Assembly (NCBI RefSeq): GCF_040892545.1
Contig: NZ_CP156079.1
Span: forward strand, 3,879,501-3,943,500
Reading direction: 5' to 3'
Length of the DNA stretch: 64,000 nucleotides
Origin: Paracidovorax avenae
Lineage (GTDB): Bacteria; Pseudomonadota; Gammaproteobacteria; Burkholderiales; Burkholderiaceae_C
The notes below the pieces were generated by a model that was given only the letters and a program-made list of their open reading frames with translations, was not told the DNA's origin and did not search any database. This document shows positions 1 through 8,279 of this stretch, piece after piece. The first letter of the stretch is position 1, and each line of letters begins with the position of its first letter. The position numbers and the translations under genes are program-made.

Positions 1-270
1 GGTTATGGCGGCAGCATCGCAGGATTGGCGGAAGGCTGGACCGTGAGCTGTCCCCGCGCTCAGGGCATCGCCGCCTTCGATGCCCGTGGTGGATGGCAAC
101 GGCTCATCGCGCTGCCCGAGGCCTGCGCGCTGGCAGTGCGGGGTTCCGGGCTGTGGGCTGCCGGGGTGGACCACACGCTGGAGAACGCCCAGGGCGCGGC
201 GCCGCTTCGCCACCCCCACGGCCTGTCGCTCACGGATGCGCGGGTGGACAACCACTGGTACCCCGCCTGA
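1..270 (+). CDS. DUF1513 family protein, C-terminal part
   Basis: The frame is open from the window edge to TGA at 268-270, about 89 residues; the start lies outside. The fragment has a GYGGSIAG segment, then [12 protein letters not shown] and a C-terminal run ending in NHWYPA. This resembles the C-terminal blades of DUF1513 proteins (beta-propeller-like, often next to EfeO/EfeB-type iron uptake genes), where a GSIA...TSPRGG...W pattern is typical. Family assignment is from pattern memory only. The following gene is separated by 121 bases that include a relatively AT-rich patch, so it probably ends its own transcription unit here. Confidence 0.55.
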   Translation, partial: GYGGSIAGLAEGWTVSCPRAQGIAAFDARGGWQRLIALPEACALAVRGSGLWAAGVDHTLENAQGAAPLRHPHGLSLTDARVDNHWYPA

Positions 271-317
271 TCCACCCATCAAGGCCAAGCTACATTCGGA
301 GACACTCAAACGGAAAG

Positions 318-365
318 TTATACAAGGCATTACAACAGCACCCTATTGCGTAAGGTTTTACTTAC
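318..365 (+). promoter_or_regulatory. AT-rich control region before the collagen-like gene, with GTAAG-N6-CTTAC inverted repeat
   Basis: This stretch is clearly richer in A+T than its surroundings. It holds two TACAA copies 10 bases apart (321-325, 331-335) and a perfect inverted repeat GTAAG (350-354) / CTTAC (361-365). It ends 26 bases before the ATG at 392. No convincing sigma-70 -35/-10 pair was found. An operator or activator site for the downstream five-gene operon is inferred. Confidence 0.35.
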
Positions 366-391
366 ACTCCGGCGATTCTGCGAGGTCGCCA

Positions 392-1210
392 ATGCCTTTT
401 TCCCCACCCCATCGCATCCGTTTCGCCGCGCTCTGCTGGGCGGGCGCATTGCACTGCCATGCCGTGCTGGCCGCGGATATCCTGCTGGCGCCTCCGCCCA
501 ACGGTGGCTTCTCGGTGACCAGCAGCGACAAGACGCAGATCCGGCTGCGCGTGGACGAGGCCTCGGGCACCGTCACGCTGCCCGGGCTGGCGTCGGTGCC
601 GCAGCAGGGCACGCCCGTGTGCCACGGTCCGGGCGGCGTGCTCGGTGATTGCAATGCCGGAGTGGTCGGGGCCACCGGAGCGACAGGCGCCACGGGTGCG
701 ACCGGCCCGGCAGGGGCGACCGGCCCCACGGGCAGCGCAGGGCCCACCGGGGCGACGGGCGCCGCGGGCCCCACGGGCGCATCCGGGGCCACCGGAGCCG
801 CCGGCCCGGCGGGCGCGACCGGGCCCGGCGGGCCCGCAGGCCCGGCCGGGCCCACCGGAGCAACGGGAGCGACAGGCGCCCAGGGCAGCGTCGGTCCCGC
901 CGGCCCCACGGGCGCGACCGGCTCCGTGAGCGCGGCCGTCGCGATCCGGACCTTCACGCTGCCCAACGTGGGCAGCGACACCTGCGCAGTCGTGTCCTGC
1001 TGCAATCCCGGCGAGAAAGTGCTCGGTGGCGGGCATGTCGCGAACACCGGCAGGGCCTCGCCCGAAGATGCGGCGGTCTATGTCGGCGAAAGCCGCCCGG
1101 TCGACAACTGCGGAGGCACCGCAGGTACTCTCGGCTGGTCGGTGAAGATACTCAACTCGTACCGCGCGAACCTGCAGAGCTGCTCCGCCTACGCCATTTG
1201 CTCGCCATAG
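392..1210 (+). CDS. Secreted collagen-like (Gly-X-Y) repeat protein
   Basis: 272 residues. The N-terminus has a short positive start and hydrophobic signal-like stretch (about residues 8-28), then a head domain of about 65 residues. Residues 93-179 are 29 uninterrupted Gly-X-Y triplets, mostly GAT, GPT, GPA and GAA, expected to form a trimeric collagen-like stalk. The C-terminal 90 residues carry six to seven cysteines, a KVLGGGH segment and an AYAICSP end. This pattern is common in bacterial collagen-like and tail-fibre-like proteins and is often considered a globular trimer tip. I placed the start at ATG 392 because the reading frame upstream lacks a signal peptide; a longer frame exists. 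It heads an operon with a hydroxylase (23-base gap) and a sulfotransferase. Surface location is inferred. Confidence 0.75.
   Translation: MPFSPPHRIRFAALCWAGALHCHAVLAADILLAPPPNGGFSVTSSDKTQIRLRVDEASGTVTLPGLASVPQQGTPVCHGPGGVLGDCNAGVVGATGATGATGATGPAGATGPTGSAGPTGATGAAGPTGASGATGAAGPAGATGPGGPAGPAGPTGATGATGAQGSVGPAGPTGATGSVSAAVAIRTFTLPNVGSDTCAVVSCCNPGEKVLGGGHVANTGRASPEDAAVYVGESRPVDNCGGTAGTLGWSVKILNSYRANLQSCSAYAICSP
668..928 (+). repeat. Collagen-like tandem repeat region (9-base Gly-X-Y codon units)
   Basis: Twenty-nine consecutive 9-base units encode Gly-X-Y triplets inside the collagen-like gene. Codons vary between units, so selection on the protein pattern rather than recent slippage is likely, although such arrays can change copy number. 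Proline sits mainly at X, and threonine or alanine at Y. Confidence 0.85.
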
Positions 1211-1233
1211 CGCCAAGCCATCCGGTTGCCACG

Positions 1234-2088
1234 ATGACCGAGACCACGCACACCCCCCAGGCCCGGCACGGCGGTGCCACGGCAGAGCTTCCGCATGCAC
1301 GGCGCATTGCCTGCGGCATCGACATGGCCACCGCGCTGGCGGAGATCGATGCGCTGCCGGACGCCCAGTGGGGCCCGCATTTCAATCTCGCCAAACATAA
1401 CGGCGGCTGGCACGTGGCCGCACTGCGCGGCACGCCCCGCTCCCCCCTGGCCGCCGCGCCGGGAGAGTTCTCTGCCGACCTCTACCAGGACGGCGCCGCG
1501 ATGGCGCAGTGCCCGACAGTGCGCTCGCTGGTGGCCGCCATCGCGGGCGGCGCGCCCCTGAAATCGGTGCGGGTGCTGCGGCTGGCGCCCGGGGGCACCA
1601 TCCTCGAACACACCGATCCGGGCGTCGGCCTGCGGCACGGCGAGGTCCGCCTGCACCTGCCGCTGCGCACGCACGACGCGGTGTTCTTCTACGTGGGCGG
1701 CGAGCGCGTTCCCATGCGTGCAGGGGAATGGTGGTACGCCGATTTCTCCCTGCCCCACCGCGTGGCCAACCGGGGCGCCCGCGAGCGCCTGCACCTCGTG
1801 GTCGATTGCGCGGCCACGCCCGCGCTGCGGGAGTCCATCGCCTCGGGAGATGCGGGCGACCCGCTGCCCGAAGCGCACGATCCGCAATGGCAGTTCGCGC
1901 GATTCCGCCAGGAGGTCTTCGGCGATCCGGCGCTGCAGGAACGCCTGACCGGCATCCGCTCGCGCGAGGATTTCGCGCAGGCCTGCGTGCAACAGGGCCG
2001 GGCCCTGGGCCGGGACTTCACCGAGGCGGAGGTCCTGTCCGCCATGGCCTGCGGGCGCGATGCATGGATGCGGCAATGGATCGTCTGA
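1234..2088 (+). CDS. Aspartyl/asparaginyl beta-hydroxylase family protein with C-terminal Nif11-like domain
   Basis: 284 residues. Residues about 100-195 fit the Fe(II)/2-oxoglutarate Asp/Asn beta-hydroxylase fold. The metal triad can be read as H126-x-D128 (LEHTDPG) and H175 (SLPHRVANRG), with arginines near 183-185 to bind 2-oxoglutarate. The C-terminal part, residues about 221-275, does not belong to that fold. It reads like a Nif11 leader-type domain (FRQEVFGDPALQERL followed by FTEAEVLSAM), a helical module best known as a leader peptide for modified natural-product precursors. The gene lies 23 bases after the collagen-like gene and overlaps the sulfotransferase start. A role in hydroxylating a neighbouring product is inference; the true substrate is unknown. 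Confidence 0.8.
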   Translation: MTETTHTPQARHGGATAELPHARRIACGIDMATALAEIDALPDAQWGPHFNLAKHNGGWHVAALRGTPRSPLAAAPGEFSADLYQDGAAMAQCPTVRSLVAAIAGGAPLKSVRVLRLAPGGTILEHTDPGVGLRHGEVRLHLPLRTHDAVFFYVGGERVPMRAGEWWYADFSLPHRVANRGARERLHLVVDCAATPALRESIASGDAGDPLPEAHDPQWQFARFRQEVFGDPALQERLTGIRSREDFAQACVQQGRALGRDFTEAEVLSAMACGRDAWMRQWIV

Positions 2089-3125
2089 ATTTCGAGGGCT
2101 GGTCGCCCATCCGCATCTACCGGGAACCGGGCGGCGAACTGCTCGTCGACTGGATGCGCGCACCGCCGGAGGTCACGCGCACGCCCTTCTTCGCCGATGG
2201 CGTGCAGAATGCGATGCAGTGGCCGTTCCACCAGGCATTCCGCCGGCAGACGCCCCTGGCCGACCTGATCGGCTGGGCGCAGGCCTCGCTGGGCCTGCAG
2301 CCGTCGGGCATCGTCTTCCACGTCTCGCGCTGCGGCTCCACCCTCGTCACCCAGGCCTTCGCGGCGCTCGATGACCACGTGGCCCTGTCGGAGCCGCCGC
2401 CGCTGGACGACCTGCTGCGCGCGGATCACCGGCTGCCTGGCCTGGATCCAGCCCAGGCACTCCTGGCCACCCGGGCCTTCGCGAGCACATGGGCCCGGCC
2501 ATCGCCGCCCGGCCGTCACGGCCACCTCGTCATCAAGTGCGACTGCTGGGCCACGGCCCTTGCCGGCCGCATCTCCGAAGCCTGGCCCGATACGCCGTGG
2601 CTTTTCCTGTACCGCGATCCGCTGGAGGTGCTGGTGTCGCAGATGCAGCAGCGCGCGGCCTATCTGATCCCCGGCGGACCGCTCGGCGTCAATCCCGCAG
2701 GCATCCCCTTCGACGAAGCGCTGCGCATGGGCCCGGAGGCATATTGCGCGCGCAGCCTGGGAAGCATCTACGCGGCGATGGTCCGGGAATTCCGGCCGGA
2801 CCGCACGCTGCTGATCGACTACCGGCAACTGCCCGCGGCGATCCCCGGAGACATCGCGCCGCATTTCGGCATGCAGCCCGGCGCGCAGGCCATCGAACGC
2901 ATGCAGGCCACCTTCGGCGTGCATGCGAAGAATCCTTCACACCCCTTCACGCCCGACGCCGGGCGCAAACACCGCGAAGCACCGCAGCGGCTGCGCGAAC
3001 TGGCCCAGGAATGGATCGCCCCGCACTACGATGCGCTGGAGCGGCTGCGTACCGGGCAGGACAGCGGCGCCGCGGCGAACAGCGTCGAGGCCGGCGCGCG
3101 TGCCGAAGGAGCGACACTCCCATGA
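2064..3125 (+). CDS. Sulfotransferase family protein
   Basis: 353 residues. A PAPS-dependent sulfotransferase fold is indicated by the 5'-phosphosulfate loop HVSRCGST at residues 86-93 and by the 3'-phosphate-binding segment LFLYRDPLEVLVSQM near residues 180-194. Members transfer a sulfuryl group to hydroxyl or amine acceptors. Two in-frame starts, ATG 2064 and ATG 2076, both overlap the hydroxylase stop; translation is therefore probably coupled. The stop overlaps the next start as ATGA. Following a hydroxylase gene, it could sulfate a hydroxyl group made by that enzyme, but the sequence does not prove this. There is no signal peptide, so it should act in the cytoplasm. Confidence 0.8.
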   Translation: MDAAMDRLNFEGWSPIRIYREPGGELLVDWMRAPPEVTRTPFFADGVQNAMQWPFHQAFRRQTPLADLIGWAQASLGLQPSGIVFHVSRCGSTLVTQAFAALDDHVALSEPPPLDDLLRADHRLPGLDPAQALLATRAFASTWARPSPPGRHGHLVIKCDCWATALAGRISEAWPDTPWLFLYRDPLEVLVSQMQQRAAYLIPGGPLGVNPAGIPFDEALRMGPEAYCARSLGSIYAAMVREFRPDRTLLIDYRQLPAAIPGDIAPHFGMQPGAQAIERMQATFGVHAKNPSHPFTPDAGRKHREAPQRLRELAQEWIAPHYDALERLRTGQDSGAAANSVEAGARAEGATLP

Positions 3126-4165
3126 CCCTTCCGACCCCCACCCTCGCGCGGCCCGGCCGCCGCGGCTTCCTCGGGGCCTCGGCCTCCACGGCCGCAGCCG
3201 CCGCCACGGCAAGCGCCCCGGCAGTTGTCCTGGCGGCCGCTTCCGCGGGAACCGCCGGGCCATCCGCCTCCACGACGCAACGCACGGTCGGCGTGCTGCT
3301 GCCGGAATCGTCCCGCTACCCCACGCTGCCCTCGGAATTCCTCGCGGGCCTGGAAGCCGGGGCCGCAGCGTCCGGCCTGCCCTCTCCGCGCTGGCTGCCG
3401 CTGCCCTACGGCCGCAGCGTACGTACGGCATTGCGGCAGGCATGCGCCGCCGTGGAAACCGGCACCGTGGACGCCCTGGCGGGATGGCTGCCCTTGGAAA
3501 CCGCGATGGAGCTCGCGCCGCTGCTGCAGAAGCACCGCGTGCCCTTTCTCGCAAGCGATACGGGCGCCGACCGGCTTCCGGACCACTCCTCCGCGCGGTC
3601 GTCCTGGCTGGTTGCACACACGCTTGCGCTGTGGCAGTCCTGCGCCCGCATGGGGCAGGAGGCGCCCCGGCGCTGGGGCACGCGGGCGGTGCTCTGCATG
3701 GGCCTGCTCGAAAGCGGATACGACTTCCCGCACGAGTTCCGCGCGGCGTTCGAGGCCGCCGGGGGCACGGTGGCCGCCACCCATGTCTCGGGCCTGCCGG
3801 ACGGACGGCCCGAATTCGACGGGCTGCGGGCCGTGCTGAAGGGAACGTCCGCCGATTTCGCGGTGGCGCTGTACTCGGGCCGACAGGCAGAGCGCTTCCA
3901 CGAGGCATGGCTGCGCCTCGGCATGGACCGCCAGCGGCCCCTGGTGGGCAATCCGTTCGCACTCGGAAGCCCGCTGTCCACCGCGGTTCTGCAGTTGGGT
4001 ACCGATGCAGGGGAGCGCCTTGCCCGGTGGCAAGCGGCAGCCTCTGAGGGGGCGCATGCAGCCATGGCCCGGCTGCAGGCCGCCGCCAAGGAGTCGCCAT
4101 CCTGGCCCGAGCCAGCACGCCCGCGCCTACGCAGCGGCTGGACCAACCCTTATCTCGTGACTTGA
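3122..4165 (+). CDS. Tat-exported periplasmic-binding-protein-like protein
   Basis: 347 residues. The N-terminus has a twin-arginine motif (GRRGFLGAS, R13-R14) and a long Ala-rich hydrophobic stretch, a typical Tat signal. The mature part begins with RTVGVLLPESSRYPTL, followed by alternating helix/strand segments such as VDALAGWLP, AVLCMGLLESGYD and ADFAVALYSG. This resembles type I periplasmic binding proteins (the Leu/Ile/Val-binding class) and has no transporter genes beside it. The start overlaps the sulfotransferase stop (ATGA). The C-terminus, with GWTNPYLVT, is unusual. It may be a ligand sensor or a structural relative rather than a transporter component. Confidence 0.6.
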   Translation: MTLPTPTLARPGRRGFLGASASTAAAAATASAPAVVLAAASAGTAGPSASTTQRTVGVLLPESSRYPTLPSEFLAGLEAGAAASGLPSPRWLPLPYGRSVRTALRQACAAVETGTVDALAGWLPLETAMELAPLLQKHRVPFLASDTGADRLPDHSSARSSWLVAHTLALWQSCARMGQEAPRRWGTRAVLCMGLLESGYDFPHEFRAAFEAAGGTVAATHVSGLPDGRPEFDGLRAVLKGTSADFAVALYSGRQAERFHEAWLRLGMDRQRPLVGNPFALGSPLSTAVLQLGTDAGERLARWQAAASEGAHAAMARLQAAAKESPSWPEPARPRLRSGWTNPYLVT

Positions 4166-4181
4166 TGAAGGATAAAAAGAC

Positions 4182-4715
4182 ATGGCCCTGGATCCATTCC
4201 TCGGTGAAATCAGCATTTTCGCCGGCAATTTCCCTCCCAAAGGCTGGGCGTTCTGCCAAGGGCAGCTGCTGTCCATCTCGCAGAACAGCGCGCTTTTTTC
4301 CCTGCTGGGTACGACCTATGGAGGCAACGGCGTAACGACGTTCGCGCTGCCCGATCTGCGGGGGCGGATCCCGCTGGGCCCGGGGCAGGGCCCGGGATCG
4401 CCGACGAACTATGTGCAGGGAGAGGTGGGCGGGCAGGAAACAGTGACATTGCAGAATGCCCATATGCCGGCGCACGTGCACACCGCCTCGGTCGCCGTGA
4501 GCAGCAATCCAGGGAATTCCGCGGCCCCCAGCGGACGCTACCTCGCCGCGTCCGACCAGCGCAATGACCAATACACCGACCAGAGTCCCGATGGCACCCT
4601 GGCTGGTGTCACGACCAACATCGCCGGGAACAGCATGCCCCACGCGAACATGCAGCCCTACCTCTGCCTCAATTTCATCATCGCCCTGCAGGGCATCTTC
4701 CCGTCGCGCAACTGA
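4182..4715 (+). CDS. Phage tail-collar domain protein (microcystin-dependent-protein family)
   Basis: 177 residues. The N-terminal 65 residues show the tail-collar signature: GEISIFAGNFPPKGWAFCQG, then LLSISQNSALFSLLGTTYGG and FALPDLRGRIPLG. The C-terminus PYLCLNFIIALQG is also characteristic. A good ribosome-binding site (AAGGAT) precedes ATG 4182, 16 bases after the upstream stop. Free-standing members occur in many bacteria outside prophages, usually in clusters of related copies. Only one copy is present here and no other phage structural genes are nearby. It closes the five-gene accessory operon and may form a trimeric fibre tip with, or parallel to, the collagen-like protein. Confidence 0.85.
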   Translation: MALDPFLGEISIFAGNFPPKGWAFCQGQLLSISQNSALFSLLGTTYGGNGVTTFALPDLRGRIPLGPGQGPGSPTNYVQGEVGGQETVTLQNAHMPAHVHTASVAVSSNPGNSAAPSGRYLAASDQRNDQYTDQSPDGTLAGVTTNIAGNSMPHANMQPYLCLNFIIALQGIFPSRN

Positions 4716-4751
4716 CCGGCCGGGCCGGCACGGAAGGCACCGTCCTCCTCG

Positions 4752-7208
4752 TCACTCCACCACCGTGAGCTTGGCCACCGACAGCGCCAGCCACTTGGTG
4801 CCGTGCCGCGGGAAGTTCACCTGGGCGCGCGCATCGTCGCCCGAGCCTTCGAGCGACAGCACCTTGCCCTCGCCGAACTTGGTGTGGAACACCGCCAGCC
4901 CCACGCGCAGCCCATGCGCAGGCGGTGCCTTCTGCGCCGGCACGGGCGGGCTCGCGAAGGTCTCCGACTTCGCCCCCGACCCGAAGCCGCCCCACGGCGT
5001 CCCCGCACTCCCGCCCCGCCCGCCGGACTGCGGCGCGAAGCTGCCGAAGCCCTGCTGCCTGGGCGTGATCCATTTCAGCGCCGCCTCGGGCAGCTCGTCG
5101 AAGAACCGGCTCTTGATGTTGTAGCGCGTCTGCCCGTGCAGCAGGCGCGTCTGGGAATGGCTCAGGTAGAGCCGCTTGCGCGCCCGCGTGATCGCCACGT
5201 ACATCAGGCGGCGCTCTTCCTCCAGGCCGTCCCGGTCGCTCATGGAGTTCTCGTGCGGGAACAGGCCCTCCTCCATGCCGCCGATGAACACGGCATCGAA
5301 CTCCAGCCCCTTGGAGGCATGCACGGTCATGAGCTGAACGGCATCCTGCCCGGCCTGGGCCTGGTTGTCGCCGGCTTCCAGTGCGGCGTGCGTGAGGAAG
5401 GCGGCCAGGGGTGACAGCGTCTCGCCGGTATCGGCATCCACGCCGCCGGGCAGCGGTTCATCCACCACGGGCAATGAGGTATCGATGCCCTGGCTCGCCG
5501 GGCTCTGGCGCAGGCTGGCGCCGTGCTCGTCCACCGGCAGCGCGACGGCGTCGCGGCCGAACCCTTCCTGCGTGACGAAGCTCTCGGCGGCATTGATCAG
5601 TTCGTCCAGGTTCTCCAGACGGTCCGCGCCTTCCTTTTCGGCGCGGTAGTGCTCCACCAATCCGCTCGACTCGAGCATCTGGCCGATGATGCCGCGCAGC
5701 GTCTGGCCCTGCGTCTGCTCGCGCATCACATCCACCATGGCGACGAAGGCGCCCAGGTTGGCGCCCGCCTTGCCGGGCACGGCACTCACGGCATCGTGCA
5801 GCGAACAGCCGGCCTGCCGCGCCGCATCCTGCAACACCTCGACCGTGCGCGCCCCGATGCCGCGCGGCGGGAAGTTCACCACGCGCATGAAGCTCGTGTC
5901 GTCGTGCGGGTTCTCCAGCAGGCGCAGGTAGGCCAGCGCATGCTTGATTTCCGCGCGCTCGAAGAAGCGCAGGCCGCCGTACACGCGATAAGGCACCGCG
6001 GCATTGAAGAGCGCCGATTCGATCACCCGGCTCTGCGCGTTGCTGCGGTAGAGCACGGCGATCTCGCGCCGCTCGAAGCCGTCATTGCGCGCGAGCTGGC
6101 GGATCTCGTCCACCATCCATTGCGCCTCCGCCAGGTCGGTGGGCGCTTCGTAGACGCGCACCGGCTCGCCCGGCCCCTGCGTGGTGCGCAGGTTCTTGCC
6201 CAGGCGGCGGCTGTTGTGGCTGATGAGGGCGTTGGCCGAATCGAGGATGTTGCTGTAGCTGCGGTAGTTCTGCTCCAGCTTGATCTGGTGGCGCACGTCG
6301 AACTCGCGCACGAAGTCCTGCATGTTGCCCACGCGCGCGCCGCGGAAGGCATAGATGCTCTGGTCGTCGTCGCCCACCGCCAGCACGCTGCCGTGCGTGA
6401 CGAGGCGGCCATCCACCACGTCGCCCGCGAGTTGCTTGAGCCAGGCGTACTGCAGCTTGTTCGTGTCCTGGAACTCGTCCACCAGGATGTGCTGGAAGCG
6501 CCGCTGGTAGTGCGCGCGGATCGGGTCGTTGTCGCGCAGCAGTTCGTAGCTGCGCAGCATCAGCTCGCCGAAATCCACCACGCCCTCGCGCTGGCACTGC
6601 TCCTCGTACAGCTGGTAGAGCTCCACCTTCTTGCGCCCGTCCGCATCGCGCGCATCCACGTCGCCTGGCCGCAGTCCCTCTTCCTTGCAGCCGCTGATGA
6701 AGTAGGCCATCTGCTTCGGGGGAAAGCGTTCCTCGTCGATGTTGAACTGCTTGCACAGCCGCTTCACGGCCGAGAGCTGGTCCTGCGTATCCAGGATCTG
6801 GAAGGTGGCGGGCAGGCCCGCCGACTTGTGGTGGGCACGCAGCAGCCGGTTGCACAGGCCGTGGAAGGTACCGATCCACATGCCGCGCACGTTCACCGGC
6901 AGCATGGCCGAGAGGCGCGCGGTCATTTCCTTGGCGGCCTTGTTGGTGAAGGTGACGGCCAGGATGCCGCCGGGCGAGGCATAGCCGTTCTGCAGCAGCC
7001 AGGCGATGCGCGTGGTGAGCACGCGGGTCTTGCCGGAGCCCGCACCGGCCAGGATCAGGGCGTGGCCCGCGGGCAGCGTGACGGCGGCAAGCTGCTCGTC
7101 GTTCAGGTTCTGCAGCAGGGGCGACGCGGCGGCCGATGCGGCAGCGGGGCCCGGCTCGGCAGCGCCGAAAGGCGCTGGCGCGCCGGAAAACAGGTCGTGT
7201 GGGAGCAT
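4752..7208 (-). CDS. uvrD: UvrD/PcrA-type ATP-dependent 3'-5' DNA helicase
   Basis: 818 residues, a full-length superfamily 1A helicase for nucleotide excision and mismatch repair. Visible motifs are Walker A AGAGSGKT (54-61), TNKAAKEM (motif Ia), VDEFQDTN (Walker B, about 243-250), VGDDDQSIYAFRGA (motif III), LEQNYRS (IV), TVHASKGLEFD (V) and EERRLMYVAITRARKRL (VI). The C-terminal 45 residues form the small Tudor-like domain (HTKFGEGKVLSLEG) that contacts RNA polymerase in relatives. I chose ATG 7208 over an upstream ATG because MLPHDLF is a typical beginning. A TACAAT hexamer sits six bases before that ATG, so the transcript may be leaderless. Confidence 0.93.
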   Translation of the reverse strand: MLPHDLFSGAPAPFGAAEPGPAAASAAASPLLQNLNDEQLAAVTLPAGHALILAGAGSGKTRVLTTRIAWLLQNGYASPGGILAVTFTNKAAKEMTARLSAMLPVNVRGMWIGTFHGLCNRLLRAHHKSAGLPATFQILDTQDQLSAVKRLCKQFNIDEERFPPKQMAYFISGCKEEGLRPGDVDARDADGRKKVELYQLYEEQCQREGVVDFGELMLRSYELLRDNDPIRAHYQRRFQHILVDEFQDTNKLQYAWLKQLAGDVVDGRLVTHGSVLAVGDDDQSIYAFRGARVGNMQDFVREFDVRHQIKLEQNYRSYSNILDSANALISHNSRRLGKNLRTTQGPGEPVRVYEAPTDLAEAQWMVDEIRQLARNDGFERREIAVLYRSNAQSRVIESALFNAAVPYRVYGGLRFFERAEIKHALAYLRLLENPHDDTSFMRVVNFPPRGIGARTVEVLQDAARQAGCSLHDAVSAVPGKAGANLGAFVAMVDVMREQTQGQTLRGIIGQMLESSGLVEHYRAEKEGADRLENLDELINAAESFVTQEGFGRDAVALPVDEHGASLRQSPASQGIDTSLPVVDEPLPGGVDADTGETLSPLAAFLTHAALEAGDNQAQAGQDAVQLMTVHASKGLEFDAVFIGGMEEGLFPHENSMSDRDGLEEERRLMYVAITRARKRLYLSHSQTRLLHGQTRYNIKSRFFDELPEAALKWITPRQQGFGSFAPQSGGRGGSAGTPWGGFGSGAKSETFASPPVPAQKAPPAHGLRVGLAVFHTKFGEGKVLSLEGSGDDARAQVNFPRHGTKWLALSVAKLTVVE

Positions 7209-7272
7209 CCCGCCATTGTAGGAACCCGGCCGCCTCCGCCCGGCGCGCGGGGTCAAGGCCCTGGGCAGGCGC

Positions 7273-8142
7273 TCAGGTCAGCAGGCCGTCCAGCGCGTCG
7301 GACTCGAACTGCTTCCAGAGCGCATCGCGCCGCTCCAGCGCCTCCTGCACCGCGCCGTGGCGCAGCTGCGCCACTGCCGACACCAGGGCATTGCACAGGA
7401 AGAAGGCCGCGGTGTAGGAATCGAACGGCGATGCATTGGCCGTGCGCGCCACCAGCGTGTGCTGCGCATGCTGCACGACGGGCGCCACCGGGCTGTCCGT
7501 GAGCGCCACCACGGTGGCGCCCTGCGCCCGGAAATGCTGCGCCGCCAGCAGGCCGCCGCGCGAATAGCGGCGGATGGTGAACACCAGCAGCACGTCCTGC
7601 GGCTGCACCCAGAGCATCCGGTCCACCGCGAACGGTGCGCCCGCCCCCAGGTCCTGCACGCCCGGGCGGCACATGTTCAGGTGCGTGGCCAGGTGGCTGG
7701 CGACGGGCGCGCTGTTCTTCTCGGCCAGCAGGTACACGCGGCCCCGGGCCTGCGCCAGTTGCCGCACCACGGCTTCGAAGGCGGACATGTCCAGGCCCTG
7801 CCGCGTGGCGGCCAGGTTGTGCTGGTCATGCAGCAGCGCATCGTCCACGCATTCGGCCAGGCTGCGCCCGGCGCCCAGCGTAGCGGGCGCGCGCTGCGCG
7901 GCGGTCTGCAGGCGCGAGGTGACCTCGGAACGCGCCTCGCGCCGCACCTCGGCCAGGCTGCCGTAGCCCAGCTTGGAGAACATGCGCACCACCGTGGAGG
8001 CACTCGTGCCCGTGCGCGCCGCGATCGCGCTGGCGGAATCCAGCAGCCCGTCAGGGTAGTGGCGCAGCAGGTCGTCGGCCAGGGCGCGCTCGCTGGCGGT
8101 CAGGGAGGCGGCATGGGCGGCGAGCCGTTCGGTCAGAAGCAT
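7273..8142 (-). CDS. MurR/RpiR family transcriptional regulator (HTH + SIS)
   Basis: 289 residues. An N-terminal HTH_6 domain (about residues 1-80: SASAIAARTGTSASTVVRMFSKLGY) is followed by a SIS sugar-isomerase-like domain (about 125-260: YLLAEKNSAPVASHLATHL, DVLLVFTIRRYSRGG, ATVVALTDS). Such regulators respond to sugar phosphates or related metabolites. It is transcribed away from an M20 peptidase and Bug receptor pair, so it probably controls them; the shared 169-base region carries good inverted repeats. ATG 8142 was selected because the residues upstream of MLLTERL do not look like protein. Confidence 0.85.
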   Translation of the reverse strand: MLLTERLAAHAASLTASERALADDLLRHYPDGLLDSASAIAARTGTSASTVVRMFSKLGYGSLAEVRREARSEVTSRLQTAAQRAPATLGAGRSLAECVDDALLHDQHNLAATRQGLDMSAFEAVVRQLAQARGRVYLLAEKNSAPVASHLATHLNMCRPGVQDLGAGAPFAVDRMLWVQPQDVLLVFTIRRYSRGGLLAAQHFRAQGATVVALTDSPVAPVVQHAQHTLVARTANASPFDSYTAAFFLCNALVSAVAQLRHGAVQEALERRDALWKQFESDALDGLLT

Positions 8143-8230
8143 GGGGATGGCCAGGGGATGCAGATAGCGCGCGGGCAGCGCGCCGTTCGCGCCGATTGTG
8201 CACGGCGCGTCACGCCGGATGCACACCGTT

Positions 8231-8279
8231 ATTGCAACACTCATTGCAAGGCAATATGATTTATGAAATTTTTGTTTCA
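8231..8279. promoter_or_regulatory. Candidate RpiR operator region: ATTGC repeats and TGAAA-N6-TTTCA
   Basis: Between the divergent RpiR regulator and peptidase genes lie ATTGCAA direct repeats at 8231-8237 and 8243-8249, an inverted repeat ATTGC-AAG-GCAAT at 8243-8255, and a perfect inverted repeat TGAAA (8264-8268) / TTTCA (8275-8279). TGAAA...TTTCA half-sites are typical of RpiR-class operators. The last repeat lies about 33 bases before the peptidase start. Confidence 0.5.

Noticed and set aside
668..928. CRISPR or satellite-like array
   Set aside because: The period is nine bases in frame and encodes collagen-like triplets; no spacer pattern exists.
358..1300. Long open frames on the minus strand across the collagen-like gene
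   Set aside because: They are mirror frames of the Gly-X-Y repeat in GC-rich DNA, giving Pro/Ala/Val or Arg/Gly runs without domains or ribosome-binding sites.
392..4715. A prophage or phage tail module because of the tail-collar and collagen-like genes
   Set aside because: No capsid, baseplate, terminase, lysis or integrase gene is nearby; the partners are modification enzymes and a Tat-exported protein.
5523..7502. 659-residue plus-strand frame opposite uvrD
   Set aside because: It is rich in His, Val, Ala and Arg without motifs and lies opposite a clear helicase gene.
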